64,000 nucleotides of DNA from Sordaria brevicollis (GCA_033439795.1 JAUTDP010000003.1:2480001-2544000); one strand, 5' to 3'. Positions 26,301-39,692 are shown, numbered from the stretch's first letter. Numbers and translations are program-made. Notes: generated by a model not told the origin, from the letters alone.

Positions 26301-26803
26301 AGGGTAATAAATTATATACGTTACCGTTATATTTATATAAGGAATTTCTTAATTCCCGGGTTAATCCTATTTTTAAATTTTAATTAGGATAATAAAGGTT
26401 AAAATTTCCGACAGTTACAATTTAATATTTTATTAGGGGTTTTTCCTCAAAGAGTTTAAAAAGGGGAAACCTTTATTTATATTCCGGTATTTTATACATT
26501 TTAATAAAGGAATAAATTAAATAAATAATTAGTAATTCCTTTAAATTTTTAAACGTTATAGAAGTTTAATTTTTTCCGACGCGGAAATTTAGGTCTTTAA
26601 AATTCTATTTCTTATTTATATAAATAATCGCCTTCTCTTTTTTTAAATAATTTACCCTAATATATTTACCGCCCCGTAAATAATAAATATTTTGGTTCAA
26701 ATTCCTATCCGGTTTTTAAATCGTTATAATATTATAAATTTCTTTTTATTCGAATAATAATTTCCCTCTCTCGTACAATTTCCCTACATTTTAATAAAAT
26801 ATT
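23361..26803 (-). pseudogene. LINE-D ORF2, endonuclease-reverse transcriptase
   Basis: The stop codon is the complement of TTA 23361-23363. The RT box is G-F-A-D-N at 24762-24776. The endonuclease D-F-N has become N-F-N near 26402-26420. The C-terminal Cys/His region and the segment after the RT (about 23540-24420) retain more CpA/TpG than elsewhere in the copy. Confidence 0.87.
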
Positions 26804-26829
26804 TTTAATTAAATTATTAATTATTTTAT

Positions 26830-28540
26830 AAAGGAATATTGTTTAACTTTATAAGTAAAATAGGAATAGGAATCTTTTCCTTCTAAATAGCCAATTTAGC
26901 GGCGGCGATTAAATTAACGCCGTTTTAAATACTCGAGCCTTAAGAATTTATAAATACGTTTATCGGGCCTTTAATTATTAATTTCAATTTAATAGAAGGC
27001 CCGTTAATTTATTTACAGGTACGGCTTTTATTTCCGCTTTTAAACTCCTTTTTACGAATAATAATAATATAGGCGGTAAGGGGGGTATTAAAGAGATCGA
27101 TATTCTTATTATTTTTTACCGCCGTTAATTTTAATATAGTATTTTTCTTAAAGTTTTTCCGCTGCGTAAAAGAATATAGCCTTTCGGCGTACGTTACGGT
27201 AACTTTCGTAATAATTTTTTTAAAAAGGGGGTATATTTTCTTTTTAAAGGCGTAATACCTATATTTTTTATATAAAATATAGAAAATTAGCGATTTATCT
27301 TCGTTAAACGGGTAATTCGCTTTTTTAAAATAATTTTTATTATATTTATTTTTATTATAACGTTTATAAATATTAATATTATAATAAAATTTCCTTAAAT
27401 ATTTTACGCTTTAATAAATAAAATATTATTAGATATTAGCCGAAGAAGTAAATAATTTGCAAATATACGCGCCGCCTTTTTAAAAGAGGAATCCTTTATA
27501 AAGAATTTCAATTGCCTTTATAATTATAACCTTTATTATAAAGAGTTTTTTATTTTCGCTAATTTTCTTCTTTTACGGGTATATTTTAATAATAGAGGCG
27601 TTCGGATTCGTTTACTATATTTTATAAATAATATTCTCTATCCTTATATATTTAGCGATATTTATTTAGGAGAACCTTTTAGCGATTAACGTAATAATAT
27701 TTAAAAATACGAACGCTTTTTCGCTAAAGACTTTTTTAATTTAAATTTAATATTATTAATACGATTTATATATAATATTATTAAATATAATTTTATAATT
27801 TCTAATTATAGGCAATTTTATAACGGTTTGTATAATATTAGGGGTACCGGTTTTTAAATTATAAAATATTTTTTCGAATTAAATTTCAATTTTTTCGTTC
27901 GTTTATTTCGAATATTAAATATCGATTATAATATTTCGAATAAAGAAGGTACAATCGTAATTAATAAGGAGTATTTTCGGGGGGGGGGGGGGGGGTAATA
28001 ATTATAATATATTAAAAAATAAACCCGGTTTTAGGAAAAACGTCCTTTATAATTCCGGCTTATATTTTTAACGCTTTTTTAATATTCTTCTATAATTTTT
28101 ATAAGATCGTTTTCTTTAAATTATCGAAATCCTTTTTAATAATAATTTAATTATAATTAATTTTATTAACTTCGGGGCGTATTACCTTACTTTTTTTTAC
28201 GAAGATTTTTATATATTCGTTAAATAGTTTACGAATTTAATTACAATCTTCGAGCGAAACGGCGTTATAATTTAAAAATTTATTCGCTTTAATAATAAAT
28301 TTCTTTATAATTTCGTCGTCCTTTTACGTTTTTTCCAAAATCTTTATAGTATATACTATATTAAGGTCGTTATATATTAAAAATCTTACGAATAGGTTAT
28401 AAACGCTATTTTCAAATTTATAATCGCCGCTATTAATTATTATCGGTAATAACGATATATCGTCGTTACTATAATCGTCGCGGGATATTATAAGGGACGT
28501 AAAAAACCCTCCTAAATCGATTCCCGTTATCGGTTTTCGT
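26830..28540 (-). pseudogene. LINE-D ORF1, gag-like
   Basis: The zinc-knuckle region lies near 27230-27440. The homopolymer is expanded to G17 on the + strand at 27979-27995, against C7 in LINE-A. The N-terminal part near 28440-28540 is relatively well preserved. Confidence 0.82.
27979..27995 (+). repeat. (G)17 homopolymer inside LINE-D ORF1
   Basis: An uninterrupted run of 17 G at the position where LINE-A has C7 and LINE-C C11 on the sense strand, while LINE-E reads GGAAGGGG there. Confidence 0.9.
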
Positions 28541-28810
28541 TTTAGAGCGCTCCTCGATTAGAAATCGGCGTTTCCGGTTCTAAAGCTATATTCCTATTAA
28601 ATATATATTTAGTAAGAAGTAGGGGCTTTTTCACTTAATTCTTTACGGTCGCCTAAATTAGGAGGAAGGAGCTTACGCGGGCTCGCGGGTAGAATATATA
28701 CTAGAAATATTAGGAAATAACGATTAATTATATATACGGCCGTATAATAATTAATACTTAAACTATACGAATCGTATTTATATTTTTTCTACGCTAATTA
28801 ATTACCCGCG

Positions 28811-28949
28811 CCTATACTTAAACCCCGCTTATATTTACACCCTCGCCGCCTACCCTCGCCGCCTACCCTGCTACCTAAGTGCTTATTACTATTTACGTAT
28901 AATTTACCCAATAACCGCTAATTTTAATACCTATATTTATACCCCGCTT
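28811..28949. repeat. 20-bp imperfect direct repeat pair
   Basis: CCTATACTTAAACCCCGCTT at 28811-28830 and CCTATATTTATACCCCGCTT at 28930-28949 match at 18 of 20 positions. They sit in the GC-richer block on either side of the 13-bp tandem. Subterminal repeats of a DNA transposon would look like this, but no terminal inverted repeats were found. Confidence 0.6.
28840..28865. repeat. 13-bp tandem duplication (CCCTCGCCGCCTA)x2
   Basis: Two exact adjacent copies followed by a partial third (CCCTG). On the minus strand it reads as G-rich TAGGCGGCGAGGG units, a pattern seen near the ends of some hAT elements. That comparison is from memory and unproven. Confidence 0.75.
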
Positions 28950-29300
28950 CGCTACTTAAACGTTACTATAACGCTTAGGGTATAATTTAGGTACCCCCGA
29001 ATCCCGAATCCTAATATACCGCCGTTACTGCGATTATTACCGTACTCTATAATACTGTAGCCGCCGCGCTCCTAAATAAACCGGCCGGCGCGCAACGGCG
29101 GTATATAATACGATTAATACGATACCTATTCTATAATTATTAATTAATAATTATTTTAAAAGTAATAAATTTACGCCATAAAATTTATATAGGAAAGTTT
29201 ATTATATAGGGACTATATTACGTTTATAGTATTTAATATAGCGGTTATTAAATTTCTAATAATTATAATTAAGGATTTAAATAATAAAAGGAGGTATTAA

Positions 29301-29320
29301 GCGGATATATCCGCGGATAT
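29301..29320. repeat. Two overlapping perfect palindromes
   Basis: GCGGATATATCCGC (29301-29314) and ATATCCGCGGATAT (29307-29320) are each perfect 14-bp palindromes sharing 8 bases. This is a symmetric site of unknown role, notable in DNA otherwise so poor in CG-rich symmetry. Confidence 0.7.
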
Positions 29321-32300
29321 TAAATTTAAATATATTAATACGTTAAATACTTATTTTTTAAATTAATTTTAATTAAATATTAATACGCTACCGAATTTAA
29401 TACGTACCTTTAATTATAAATAAATCCCTATTTATATATACTAATATTAATAATTAAATAAATAAATAGATAACGATATAAATAGGAATTAAATTTATAA
29501 TATTAATTAATACTTCGGAAAACTTATATTAAAATTAGGTCCTAATTAACTTAAGCCTAAATAGGTTAATAATTAAGCCTTTAGTAATTTTTAAACTTCG
29601 AAATATCGAGAATATAAATACGTTTTAAATAAATAATTAATAAATTAATAATAACGGATTCTTTAGTATTTTATATTATTAATATAAATAAATAATTAAT
29701 TATTTATCCGGGTATAACGATTATTTTAATTAATATAAGGAAAATATAATATTCATTTATACGGCTTTATTCGTAAATAAAGATGTAGTTTATACGGCCG
29801 AAGCCCTCGAAATTCCTATATTGGATATAATTACCGAAATTGAATATATACCGTTTAAAAGTCCTATTGAGCATCTTAATAATTAATTTAATATTATATA
29901 TAATATATAATAATATAAATATTATATACCGTAGTATAATAATTATCGTTAATATTATTATAATTATTATTTGGGCTAATATTATAACCGATAATATAGC
30001 GTTCGTTTAAAATATCATCTTCTCTAATAGGTTAGAAGTAATTAATTAATAAAAATATAAAAATAAAGATAGGGTAAATAAATATATCGACTTATTCGTT
30101 TAAAAACGATACCCGATTATTATAATAAATAATACCAGGCCCGAAAATTATATATAAAATACTATAATTAATATTATATACTTAATAAAGAGAGCGGCGA
30201 AATATATTTAATATTTATTTAAATATTAACGGTAAATAGTAAAATTCGCTAATATTTTAATTAATCCTAACTATAATACGGTAGCGGGTTTTTTTTATAT
30301 TAATAAGTTTAAACTTTCTAAATACCGTTAATCGTCGGTAATTATCATCGGCGGAAAGGTTAATATCTAATTCGTCGTCGTCTATTAAGCTAATTCGGAT
30401 TTATTCTTTATAAAATAATAATTTCTCGAAAATATTAAATATTTATTTAATTAACTCTTAAATTTATTATATTAATTTAGGGTCCGATAAAGCGAAGGCG
30501 TTAAATATAATAAAACGGAATATATAAATAATATACTCGTATTAAAGTATAAATTTTTCGATATTACGGCTATTAATCGTTTTTATTATCTTTTTAAAGC
30601 GTTTATAATATTCTAATTAGAATAAATTAATTAATATCGTCGTTGGTCATTAGCCTTTTCTAATCTATATAAATACCGCTATATAGGGCGGTACGGTACT
30701 AAATATTTCCAATACTAAGACTTTCTCGGTTTTATAATTTATTTATAATATTTTTCCTCTATAAATATATTAAATAAACCCGGTAGATTATATTCTTTAT
30801 ATATATTATTGTAATATATATTAACGTAAATATTAAATTATAATACCTTTTTAATATATTCTTTAATTCATTTTAATAAACCAATTACTTTAATTACTAC
30901 TTCGGCTATAAACGCCCTCTCGTTACTATCGTTATTATTATTAATAATTATTTCGATATTATTATTTTCGATTTTAATTATTAATATAGCTCTCGATTAT
31001 TAGGATATTATAAAAGTTCGTTTCGATTATTATAATTATAACCGAAATTAGAATTATAATTAGCTTATTAATAAACGCTTAAATAACCGTTTAGAGGAAA
31101 CTTCTAATAGTAATTAAAATATACGCGCCTTTATATTAAAGGCTTATAATTTAAGATTCCTAGCGGTTCCTTCTATTATAATTTAATATATAGCTATTTA
31201 TTATTATTTATTACGTAATATAATATAATTTAATTAATTATAATACTCCTTTATATTTTTAATATTTATTAAAACCGAATTATTGCGAACTATCGATATA
31301 AGGGTATTATATATAATTAATAAGTAATCTTCGTCTATAAAGCTCCTTATAGAACGCCTATTTAAAATTTCCTTCTAAATATCCTAGATATAAATATTAA
31401 TATAATCCTTTTCTAATTATATTTCTAATAAAAGTGGTATAATTATAAACTATTTACTATACGAAAATAATTCGTAATTTTTTAAATAATATTACGGTAA
31501 AGGTATAGAACCTTAGTTTAAAGGAAAGGGCTAATTTCGTAATATATTATAATATTCTAATTAAATTAATAGAATAAAAAAGGCGTTTAGAAATATATTA
31601 TATATATATCCTCTTATACCTTTAAATTTTAAATAAATTAGGTTAGAAGGCTAAATTATAATAATATCCAAATTAAATATAAAATCGAATAATATTAATC
31701 GTACTTTATTAATACCCTATTAAATTTAATATATTTTCTTATCCCCCTTTTTCCGAATATTATAATTTATTTTATAATATATTTAAAAATATTAATAATA
31801 AAAGCGCCTTAAATTAGGATCCTAATGATTTTTAATAATATCTTATTTATTAATAATATAATCCGGGCTAATAAAGTAGAATCGATAGAATTTTAGACCT
31901 ATAGACCTAATAATATTAAAATTCTTATTTTATTAAAGTATATCGCCGGTATAATATATAATAAATATTAATACGACCGTTAATTTACTTTTAATATTTA
32001 TTATAATACTTTTATTCAACGGTATTAAATAACCTATAATATAAATAACGGTATTAAAATTAAATACGTACGGACTAAGCATTATTAAAAAAAATATTAA
32101 TATTACGTAATCGATTATTAAATAAAAGACCGGTTAGTAATTAGTATATTCCGATAATAGAATAGCGAGTATTATAATATATATTAAATTTATTGATAAA
32201 TATTATAATTAGGCAATTTAAAATATCGAATCCCGGATTATTCACCCAATCTTAAAATTACTTAAAAATTTTATGGCCGTATATTTCGAATTTAAATTAA

Positions 32301-32719
32301 ACGTAGAATCGTAGCGTTAATAATAAAAGAATAATCATAATATTAAAAACGCTGTAAATATTAGTATTATAATTATTACTAAGGTCGTTTAAATTATTAA
32401 TTTTATTATTATTATCGCTATTAAAGTTAATATTCTTAATATTACCGATATTAATATACGGCCCCACTTTAAGGCCCCTACCCGTAATATCTTTAGGCGA
32501 ATTTTAATTATATAGGATTTACAAAGTATATTTAATTAAATAATATCCTTTTTTTCTTAAATTCTCTAATTTAATAATATATTTTTGAAAAAGCTTTTTA
32601 AACTTCTTCTTTTTCTTTTTAAATATATTAATTAATAGATTAGGGTTATATAATAGGTCGTTATCGAAAAAATCTATTTATATTAGTACGAAATTATTGG
32701 TAAAGTATTAGGGAATTTA

Positions 32720-32734
32720 ATATTCTTAATCTAA
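32720..32734 (+). repeat. Target-site duplication of LINE-E, left copy
   Basis: ATATTCTTAATCTAA, identical to 39693-39707. Confidence 0.92.
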
Positions 32735-34460
32735 GGTTCTTATTCCCTAGCTAAATCTATAGCGCTAATATAGTATGGGGTCTATCTCCGATTCCCCGTA
32801 GGATGAAACCGTAGGCGTTAAGCGCCCCGGATAAAAACCCCGGCTATATTTCTCGGCGCGGACCTATCCGCGCCGCTTCTTCGGCGTTCTACAATCGCGG
32901 TATATATTTACCGCTAACGCAATTAATATCCGTTTTATCCCTTCCATTTATTATTATACTAAAATATTAAACCGTTCTACTTTCTTAATCCGCCGTCCCG
33001 TCCTTTATTTATTATTACTTTTTGCCTTTTATTCCCCCGCTTATTTACTTTTTTAACCGCCTTTAAATTTCTTAACCGTTAAATTTTCTTTTATTCTTTT
33101 TATCCTCTTCCTCCCCCTATTACGGTTATATTTCTATTATAATTTATATTAGCGTAAAAATTTCCTTCCCTAAATATAAAAACCCTTTATCCCCTTAAAT
33201 TTTTTTAAATTTTTCTTTCCTTTAATAATAATAATCGATTCGAAATAATTATTCCCCGTTAAAAATACGTTAAAGCGCTTTGTAAAATAATAGAAACTTC
33301 CGATGAAGATAAGGGCGAAAATTCGTTTCCCTTTTATTTTCCTTCGCCGACCTTTATATTTAATATAATTAATACTAATATTAAAATTATTTTCGAATAT
33401 ATTATTAAACGCTTTATTAATAATAAATTCTTTTATATATTGGAGAAAGGGTAAATTTTCCCTCCGTTACGTTTTATCCTTACGTTAATTTCTCCGAAAT
33501 TATATTTATATTCCTTTATATTTTACTTATACCCTTTAATTAATTAAAGCCCTTTTTTCCTTCCCGGCTATCCTAAATTACGATATTTATATAAAGGTTA
33601 TCGTTAAATCGATTTATTATATCTTTAATTACCCGAATAAATTACTATTTTCTATATTATTAATATTTCCCGCTTTAATTCGTCCTTAAATAAATTTAAT
33701 TAGGTTATTTAATATATTTTAGCGGTTTTATATTATATAATCGATATATTTTACGGCTTTTATAATTTTTATAATATTTTTTAGGAGAAAATTATTAATA
33801 AAAACCCGATTAATAGCGAATTTTGTAATTATTTTATCCGCCTCCGTATTATTATTAAAGAATTTACCGGCGTAATTCGCCTTCGTTTTATTAATAACGG
33901 TTTTATTAATACTTTAAAATAGTTTATTCGCTATAGAAAGTAGTCGGTTAACGATTATTTCCAAAAAGGCTATTATAAATTCCTCTTTTCCGATAAAGAT
34001 AATTTAATCGGCGGTTATATTCCTTTAAATAATATTTTTTATAATAATAATAATAATTTGCCTTATAATAATAATAGTAATTTATTTTATAATAGTAGCG
34101 GTAGAATTCCCCCGAATAATAATAATATTCGTATACTTTCTTATAATAATTCCCCGATAGAAATTAATTCGTTAATTATTCGTCCTATTAATCCCGTTCC
34201 TATTAATAATAATTAATTCGATTAATATTAATTTATAACCGATATTATACGTTAATATATTCGTTAATTCGATAAATAAAACCGTTTATTCGCCGATAAT
34301 AATAAGATATTAAAGGCTTTAATTAATTATAAAAAGAAGTAATAATTAAATAGGTCGTTACTTTTGCGGTCCGATAGATTTTTAATTAAATAGAAATCCT
34401 CCCCCGTCCTCGTTTTAGCGTATTGGTAAATAAAAGTAAAAGAAAAGGAAGAAAAGAAAA
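32735..34460 (-). other. LINE-E 3' end and 3' module
   Basis: A perfect 8-bp stem GGCGCGGA/TCCGCGCC with a 4-base loop lies at 32855-32874. The CGGCG/CGCCG partner lies just right of it (about 32871-32886). The 24-bp repeats lie near 34035-34110. It is among the best preserved 3' ends in the window. Confidence 0.7.
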
Positions 34461-37400
34461 TTAAGAGTAGCGAGCGAATTCGTTTCGCCGTTTTTTTTTT
34501 AATTCGATTATTAAACGGTATTTATTTAATCGTCCTAATTAAAGCGCTTATAATAGGATTCTTTCGGCTTTAATTCTATTATCTAAATAAATTTAGAATT
34601 GTTCCTACGTTTACGGCTAATCGGTTATTACGAATTATATATTTATTATTTGGAAATATTCGAACGTAATATAGTAAAACGTTTCCTATCCTAATCCGTA
34701 CGAATAAATAGGGGTATTAATATTAGGGATTTTCCTTTAAAAAAGGAAAGCCTTAAGGCCGATTACTTCTATTCTTATTTAAATAAAGAGGGAGCTTTTC
34801 GTTTTCGTTAATAGATAATAATTTTTATCGTTTTCCGAAGGTTAAGTTTTCTTCTACTTTTTCTTTTTTTAATCGATTATATATTATTTTATTATAGTAT
34901 TATTAAATTTCAGGTCGAGGTTAATAATCGTAAATTTATACCGCCGACCTAATTTGGTTACCGCTATTATTAATTAATAATTATAATATAATATTTATTT
35001 TCTTTTTATAACGTTTTCTAATTATATTTTTCGATTAAAAATTAAAAGTTTTAGTAATTATAATAATTAAATAGATACGTTTATTACCGGGGGCGGTTTT
35101 ATTATAATCGTTATAAGGTTCTCCGTTAGTATTTATTCTTTTATTTATTTAATTTTAGCGGTACCGTTTTCCGGTTTATTAATAAATAATCGATTTTTTA
35201 TTCGTTTTATTTAAATATAATTAATTATTTAGGCTACTATTCCTCGGACGAATTTAGCCTAATCCGTATAGGCGAATTTCTCTTCGAAAGCCTTTATTTA
35301 TTTATTAAAGTAAAAGTCGAATAATAGGTAAAAAATTTCCGTTTTAAAATTCTATACCGGTATAATTTTATACGCCTTAACGACGACTTTTAAATATTTA
35401 ATTTAATATTTGGCTAGTTTAATTATTATCCCTCGGGGTTTATTATATATTTTTATTAATGAATAGAAGGTTAAGGCTCTATATATAATTGCGCTTCGAA
35501 TATATTTAATATAAATCTCTTTTACGCGAACGAAGGAATAATTCTAAATTTTTATAGCTAATTAGGTTAATATATTCGTTTAAATTTTTGTTTTCTTTTT
35601 AATAATTTTCGTATAGGTTCGATAATTAAATTTATAGTTTAATTAAACGTTTAGGAATTTTATTAATTCCGTTGGTCGAAATATAATATCCCCGAATTAG
35701 AGAATTTCTATTCTTAATACCTTTATTTACGTAAAATATATTAATTCCGTTTTATTCGCTTCGAATTTTATATTTTTCTCCTTTACTTATTCGGAATAAA
35801 TTTCCTATATTATTTAAAGTATTTTATAATTCTCTTTAATAATTTTCGCTATAATAATAATATTAGTATTATTAGCGAAGCCGATTATAATTATATTTTT
35901 AACCGTAATTAATTTATAATATAATAAAGTAATAAAAAGGATAAAAAGAATTAGGGAAAGGGGGGAACCTTAAAGTATTCCGGCTTTTATAATATAGGGA
36001 ACGGATATTTCATCGTCGAAGAAGAGGGAACCTTTTCGTTTATTAATAAAATTCGCTACCTATTTGAAAATTTATTATAAGAATTGTATTTCCTATAAAG
36101 TATATAATAATTATTTATAATTAATTTTATTAAATACGCTTTTAAAATTAAAGAGTATTAACGACGTAACGGCTCCGAGTTTTTAAACCGTATATATAAT
36201 ATTTATAACGATACGGATAGTAAATTCGGTCGAACGGTTTACCCGATTATTTATTTAACCTTTTAGTAAGAGGTTAAATTTTTCTACGGCTTAAGTAAAT
36301 TTTTTAACGATAAACGCTTTAAAGATTTTCCTAACGTTATTTAATAATAAAATTAACCTCTATACGCCGGTTAGCTTTTATTATATAGTAGTTTTTCCTA
36401 GCTTTTTAAGAACGATTACTTTCGTATTTTTAAACCGCTATAGGAAATATTTAAAACGAAAGTTCGTAATTGCGAAAGCGGTTATAATTTTTTAGAATAA
36501 TTCTTTATAAATTTTTAAAAATTTATTTAAATATTAATCGACGTCCGGTATTTTATTTAAAGTTATTTAAAATAAAATTTCCTAAATATCTTCTTCGGTA
36601 ATTAATTTATTAATAAGTAATAAATTGCCGGTATTTAGTAGAAGGGTCTAATTGGGTAAATAGTTTATAAGGATATTTATTTTCGGGAAGAAACGTTCGG
36701 CGAAAATATTCGCTTTATTATTATAATTTTCGATTTCTTTTATTCCTTTATATTATTTAAAAATTAGGAGTTTGGGCGGGTTTATTAATAAATAGTTTCG
36801 GGTATAAGCTTATTTTTCGAAGGTTTAAAATTTATTTAAATTCTTCGACGCTTTTTCGACGCCTTTTCGCTATATCGTTTATTAAATTTTTATATTAATT
36901 CTTCTTTTTTTTATTAATACCTCTATAAATTCTATTCAATTCGAAAATATCCTTTCCCTATATTATTTTTACTATTTCTACTTCGTATTTTTTATCGTTA
37001 TTTTATATTCTAATATTTATTACTTCGCTCTTCTCCTTTAACTTTTTTTCCGGTACAGAACGAATTTTTCCGTTATATTTATAAATTCTTTATTAAATTT
37101 ATCGAATATAAATTCTAATTCCTCTTTTATATTAATCTTCGTTAAGACCGAAATCCGTTATAATATTGCTTTTTGTACTTTTTTTACGTTTATTAAATTT
37201 TAGCTATAATTTTCTTCTATTTCCGTTTTCTTAACCTTTTTTCTAGTATAGACTTAAATTTCCTAAGGATAATAATCCGAACCGGTTTATTTATACCGTT
37301 ATACCCCTTAATATTTAATTTCGATTTTTAATATTATTTATACGTAATCGATTATTCTATTTCTCTTTTTCTATATTATATTATTTATATAGGTTAATTC

Positions 37401-37903
37401 CCTTTTAAGGGTAACGAACCGTATATATTACTATTATACCTATATAAAGAGTTTTTCGGCTCTTGGGCTAATCCTATTCTTTAAATCCTAATTAGGATAA
37501 TAGAGGTTAAAGTCTCCGACGGTTACGATTTAATATTTTATCGGGGGTTTTTTTTCGAAGAGTTCGAAGAAGGGAGACTTTTATTCGTATTTTAATATTT
37601 TATACGTTTTAATAAGGGAATAAATCGAATAAACGGTTAATAATTCCTTTAAATTTTTAAACGTTATAGAGGTTTAATTTCTTTTAATACGGAAATTTAA
37701 ATCCTTAAGGTTTTATTTCTTATTTATATAAATAACCGCCCTCTTTTTTTTTAAATAATTTATTTTAATATATTTATTGCCCTGTAGACGATAAATATCC
37801 TCGTTTAAATTCCTACCCGGTTTTTAAATCGCTACGATATTGTAAATCTCCTCCTATTCGAATAATAGTTTCCTTCTCTTATACGATTTCCTTATATTTT
37901 AAT
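34461..37903 (-). pseudogene. LINE-E ORF2, endonuclease-reverse transcriptase
   Basis: The stop is the complement of TTA 34461-34463. The RT box reads G-F-A-N-N (35868-35882). The endonuclease motif T-V-G-D-F-N-L is intact near 37508-37528. The domain order is identical to LINE-A. Confidence 0.88.
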
Positions 37904-37929
37904 AGAATATTTTTAATTAAATTATTAAT

Positions 37930-39640
37930 TATTTTATAAAGGAGTATTTTCTAATCCTATAGGTGGAATAAAAGCGGGAATTTTTTCCTTTTAAATAATT
38001 GGTTTAGCGGCGGTAATTAAGCCGGCGCCGCTTTAAATACTTAAATTTTAGGAATTTATAAATATATTTATCGGGCTTTTAATTATTAATTTCGGTTTAA
38101 TAAAAGTCCCGTTAATTTATTTATAAATATAGCTTTTATTTCCGTTTTTAAACTCCTTTTTACGAATAATAATAATACGGGTAATAGGAGGGGTATTAAA
38201 GAGATCGATATCTTTATTATCTTTTACTATTACCGGTTTTAATATAATATTTCTTTTAGGGTCCTTTCGGTATGTAAATAAATATAGCCTCTTAATATAT
38301 TTTATAATAGCCTTCGCGATAATTTTTTTAAAAATAGGGTATATTTTCTTTTCGAAAGCGTAATGCCCGTATTTTTTATATAGAGCGTAGAAAATTAATA
38401 ATTTATCTTTATTAAATAGGTAATTTATTTTTCTAAAACGGTCTTTATTATATTTATCCTTATTATAGCGTTTATAAACGTTAGCGTTATAATAGAATTT
38501 TTTTAAATATTTTACGCCCTAATAAATAAAATATTATTAAATATTAACCGAAGAGGTAAACGGTTTATAAATATATACGCCGCCCTCTTAGAGGAGGAAT
38601 CTTTTATAAAGAATTTCGATTACCTTTATAATTATAACCTCTATTATAAGGAATCCCTTATTTTCGTTAATTCTTTTTTTCTACGGACGTATTTTAATAA
38701 TAGAAGTAATCGGGTTCGCCTATTATATTTTATAAATAATATCTTTTATTTTTATATATTCGGCGATATTTACTTAAAGGAACCCTTTAGCGATTAATAT
38801 AATAATATTTAAAAATACGAACGTTTTTTTATTAAAAACCTTTTTAATTTAAATTTAATATTATTAATATTATTTATATATAGTATTATCGAATATAATT
38901 TTATAATTTCCGGTCGTAAATAATTTTATAGCGGCTTATATAATATTAAAGGTATTAATCTTTAAATTGCGAAATATCTTTTCGATTTAAATTTTAATTT
39001 CTTCGTTTATCCGTTTCGAATATTAAATATCGATTATAATATTTTGAATAAAGAGGGTACGGTCGTAATTAATAGGGAATATTTTCGGAAGGGGAATAAT
39101 AATTATAATATATTAAAGAATAAATCCCGTTTTAAAAAGAATATCCTTTATAATTCTAACTTATATTTTTAGTACTTTTTTAACGTTTTTCTATAATTCC
39201 TATAAAATTATCTTTTTTAAATCGTCGAAATTTTTCTTAATAATAATTTAATCGTTATTAACTTTATTAATTTCGGGGCGCGTTACCCTATTTTTCTTCG
39301 CGAGGATTTTCGTATATTCGTTAAATAATTTACGAACTTAATTGTAATTTTCGAGCGAAATGGCGTTATAGTCCGAAGATTTATTCATTTTAGCGATAAA
39401 TTTCTTTATAATTTCGTTATCCTCTTACGTTTTTTCCGAAGTCTTTACGGCGTACACTACGTTAGGGTCGTTATAAATTAAAAGTCCTACGAGCGGGTTA
39501 TAGACGTTATTTTCAAATCTACGGTTACCGTTATTAATCGCTATCGGTAGTAACGATATATCGTCGTCGCTATATTCGTCGCGGAATATCGTAAGGGACG
39601 TAAAAGACCCTCCTGAATTAATTCCCGTTGTCGGTTTTCG
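37930..39640 (-). pseudogene. LINE-E ORF1, gag-like
   Basis: The zinc-knuckle segment lies near 38330-38540. The N-terminal region (39440-39640) is GC-richer and retains readable residues. The homopolymer site is short here (GGAAGGGG near 39090), so this copy lacks the expansion seen in C and D. Confidence 0.82.
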
Positions 39641-39692
39641 TTTTAGAGCGCTCCTCGACTAGAAATCGGCGTTTCCGGTTCCAAAGCTTATT

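Larger units (their letters stand above)
21627..28586 (-). mobile_element. LINE-D, full-length Tad1-like element
   Basis: Complete minus-strand copy. The 3' end (reverse complement AAGAATCTTATT) lies near 21627 and the 5' core ends at 28586 (complement of GCTTTAGAACCGG). I could not find a target-site duplication: the bases left of it belong to LINE-B and the bases right of it to unrelated DNA. Either the insertion lacked a duplication or a later rearrangement replaced one flank. It is less RIP-mutated than most copies between about 24180 and 24420. Confidence 0.9.
28587..32719. other. Non-LINE AT-rich DNA, no confident gene
   Basis: These 4.1 kb match neither the LINE nor the Gypsy element. 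From 28650 to 29110 the DNA is GC-richer and less RIP-mutated and carries direct repeats. From 29130 on it is AT-rich and RIP-like. On the minus strand the segment 32300-32719 continues the degraded frame seen at 39708-41027, across LINE-E. Further left, one minus frame at about 31260-32060 has only TAA/TAG stops (it includes S-I-D-S-T-L-L-A-R-I near 31870-31900). Another, at about 29770-29860, reads K-M-L-N-R-T-F-K-R-Y-I-F-N-F-G-N. I recognise no family in these, and in DNA this poor in TG the lack of TGA stops is weak evidence. Confidence 0.5.
32735..39692 (-). mobile_element. LINE-E, full-length Tad1-like element
   Basis: Complete minus-strand copy, 6.96 kb between exact 15-bp duplications. 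Its 5' core is the complement of GCTTTGGAACC at 39677-39687, followed by five extra bases. It lies in non-LINE DNA and splits a degraded minus-strand frame. Because the flanks are unrelated to LINE sequence, this copy gives the cleanest definition of both element ends. Confidence 0.95.

Noticed and set aside
28587..32719. A functional gene or biosynthetic or defence system in the middle block
   Set aside because: All frames carry many stops and RIP-like composition, with no intact start-to-stop ORF of meaningful length. Only remnants can be supported.
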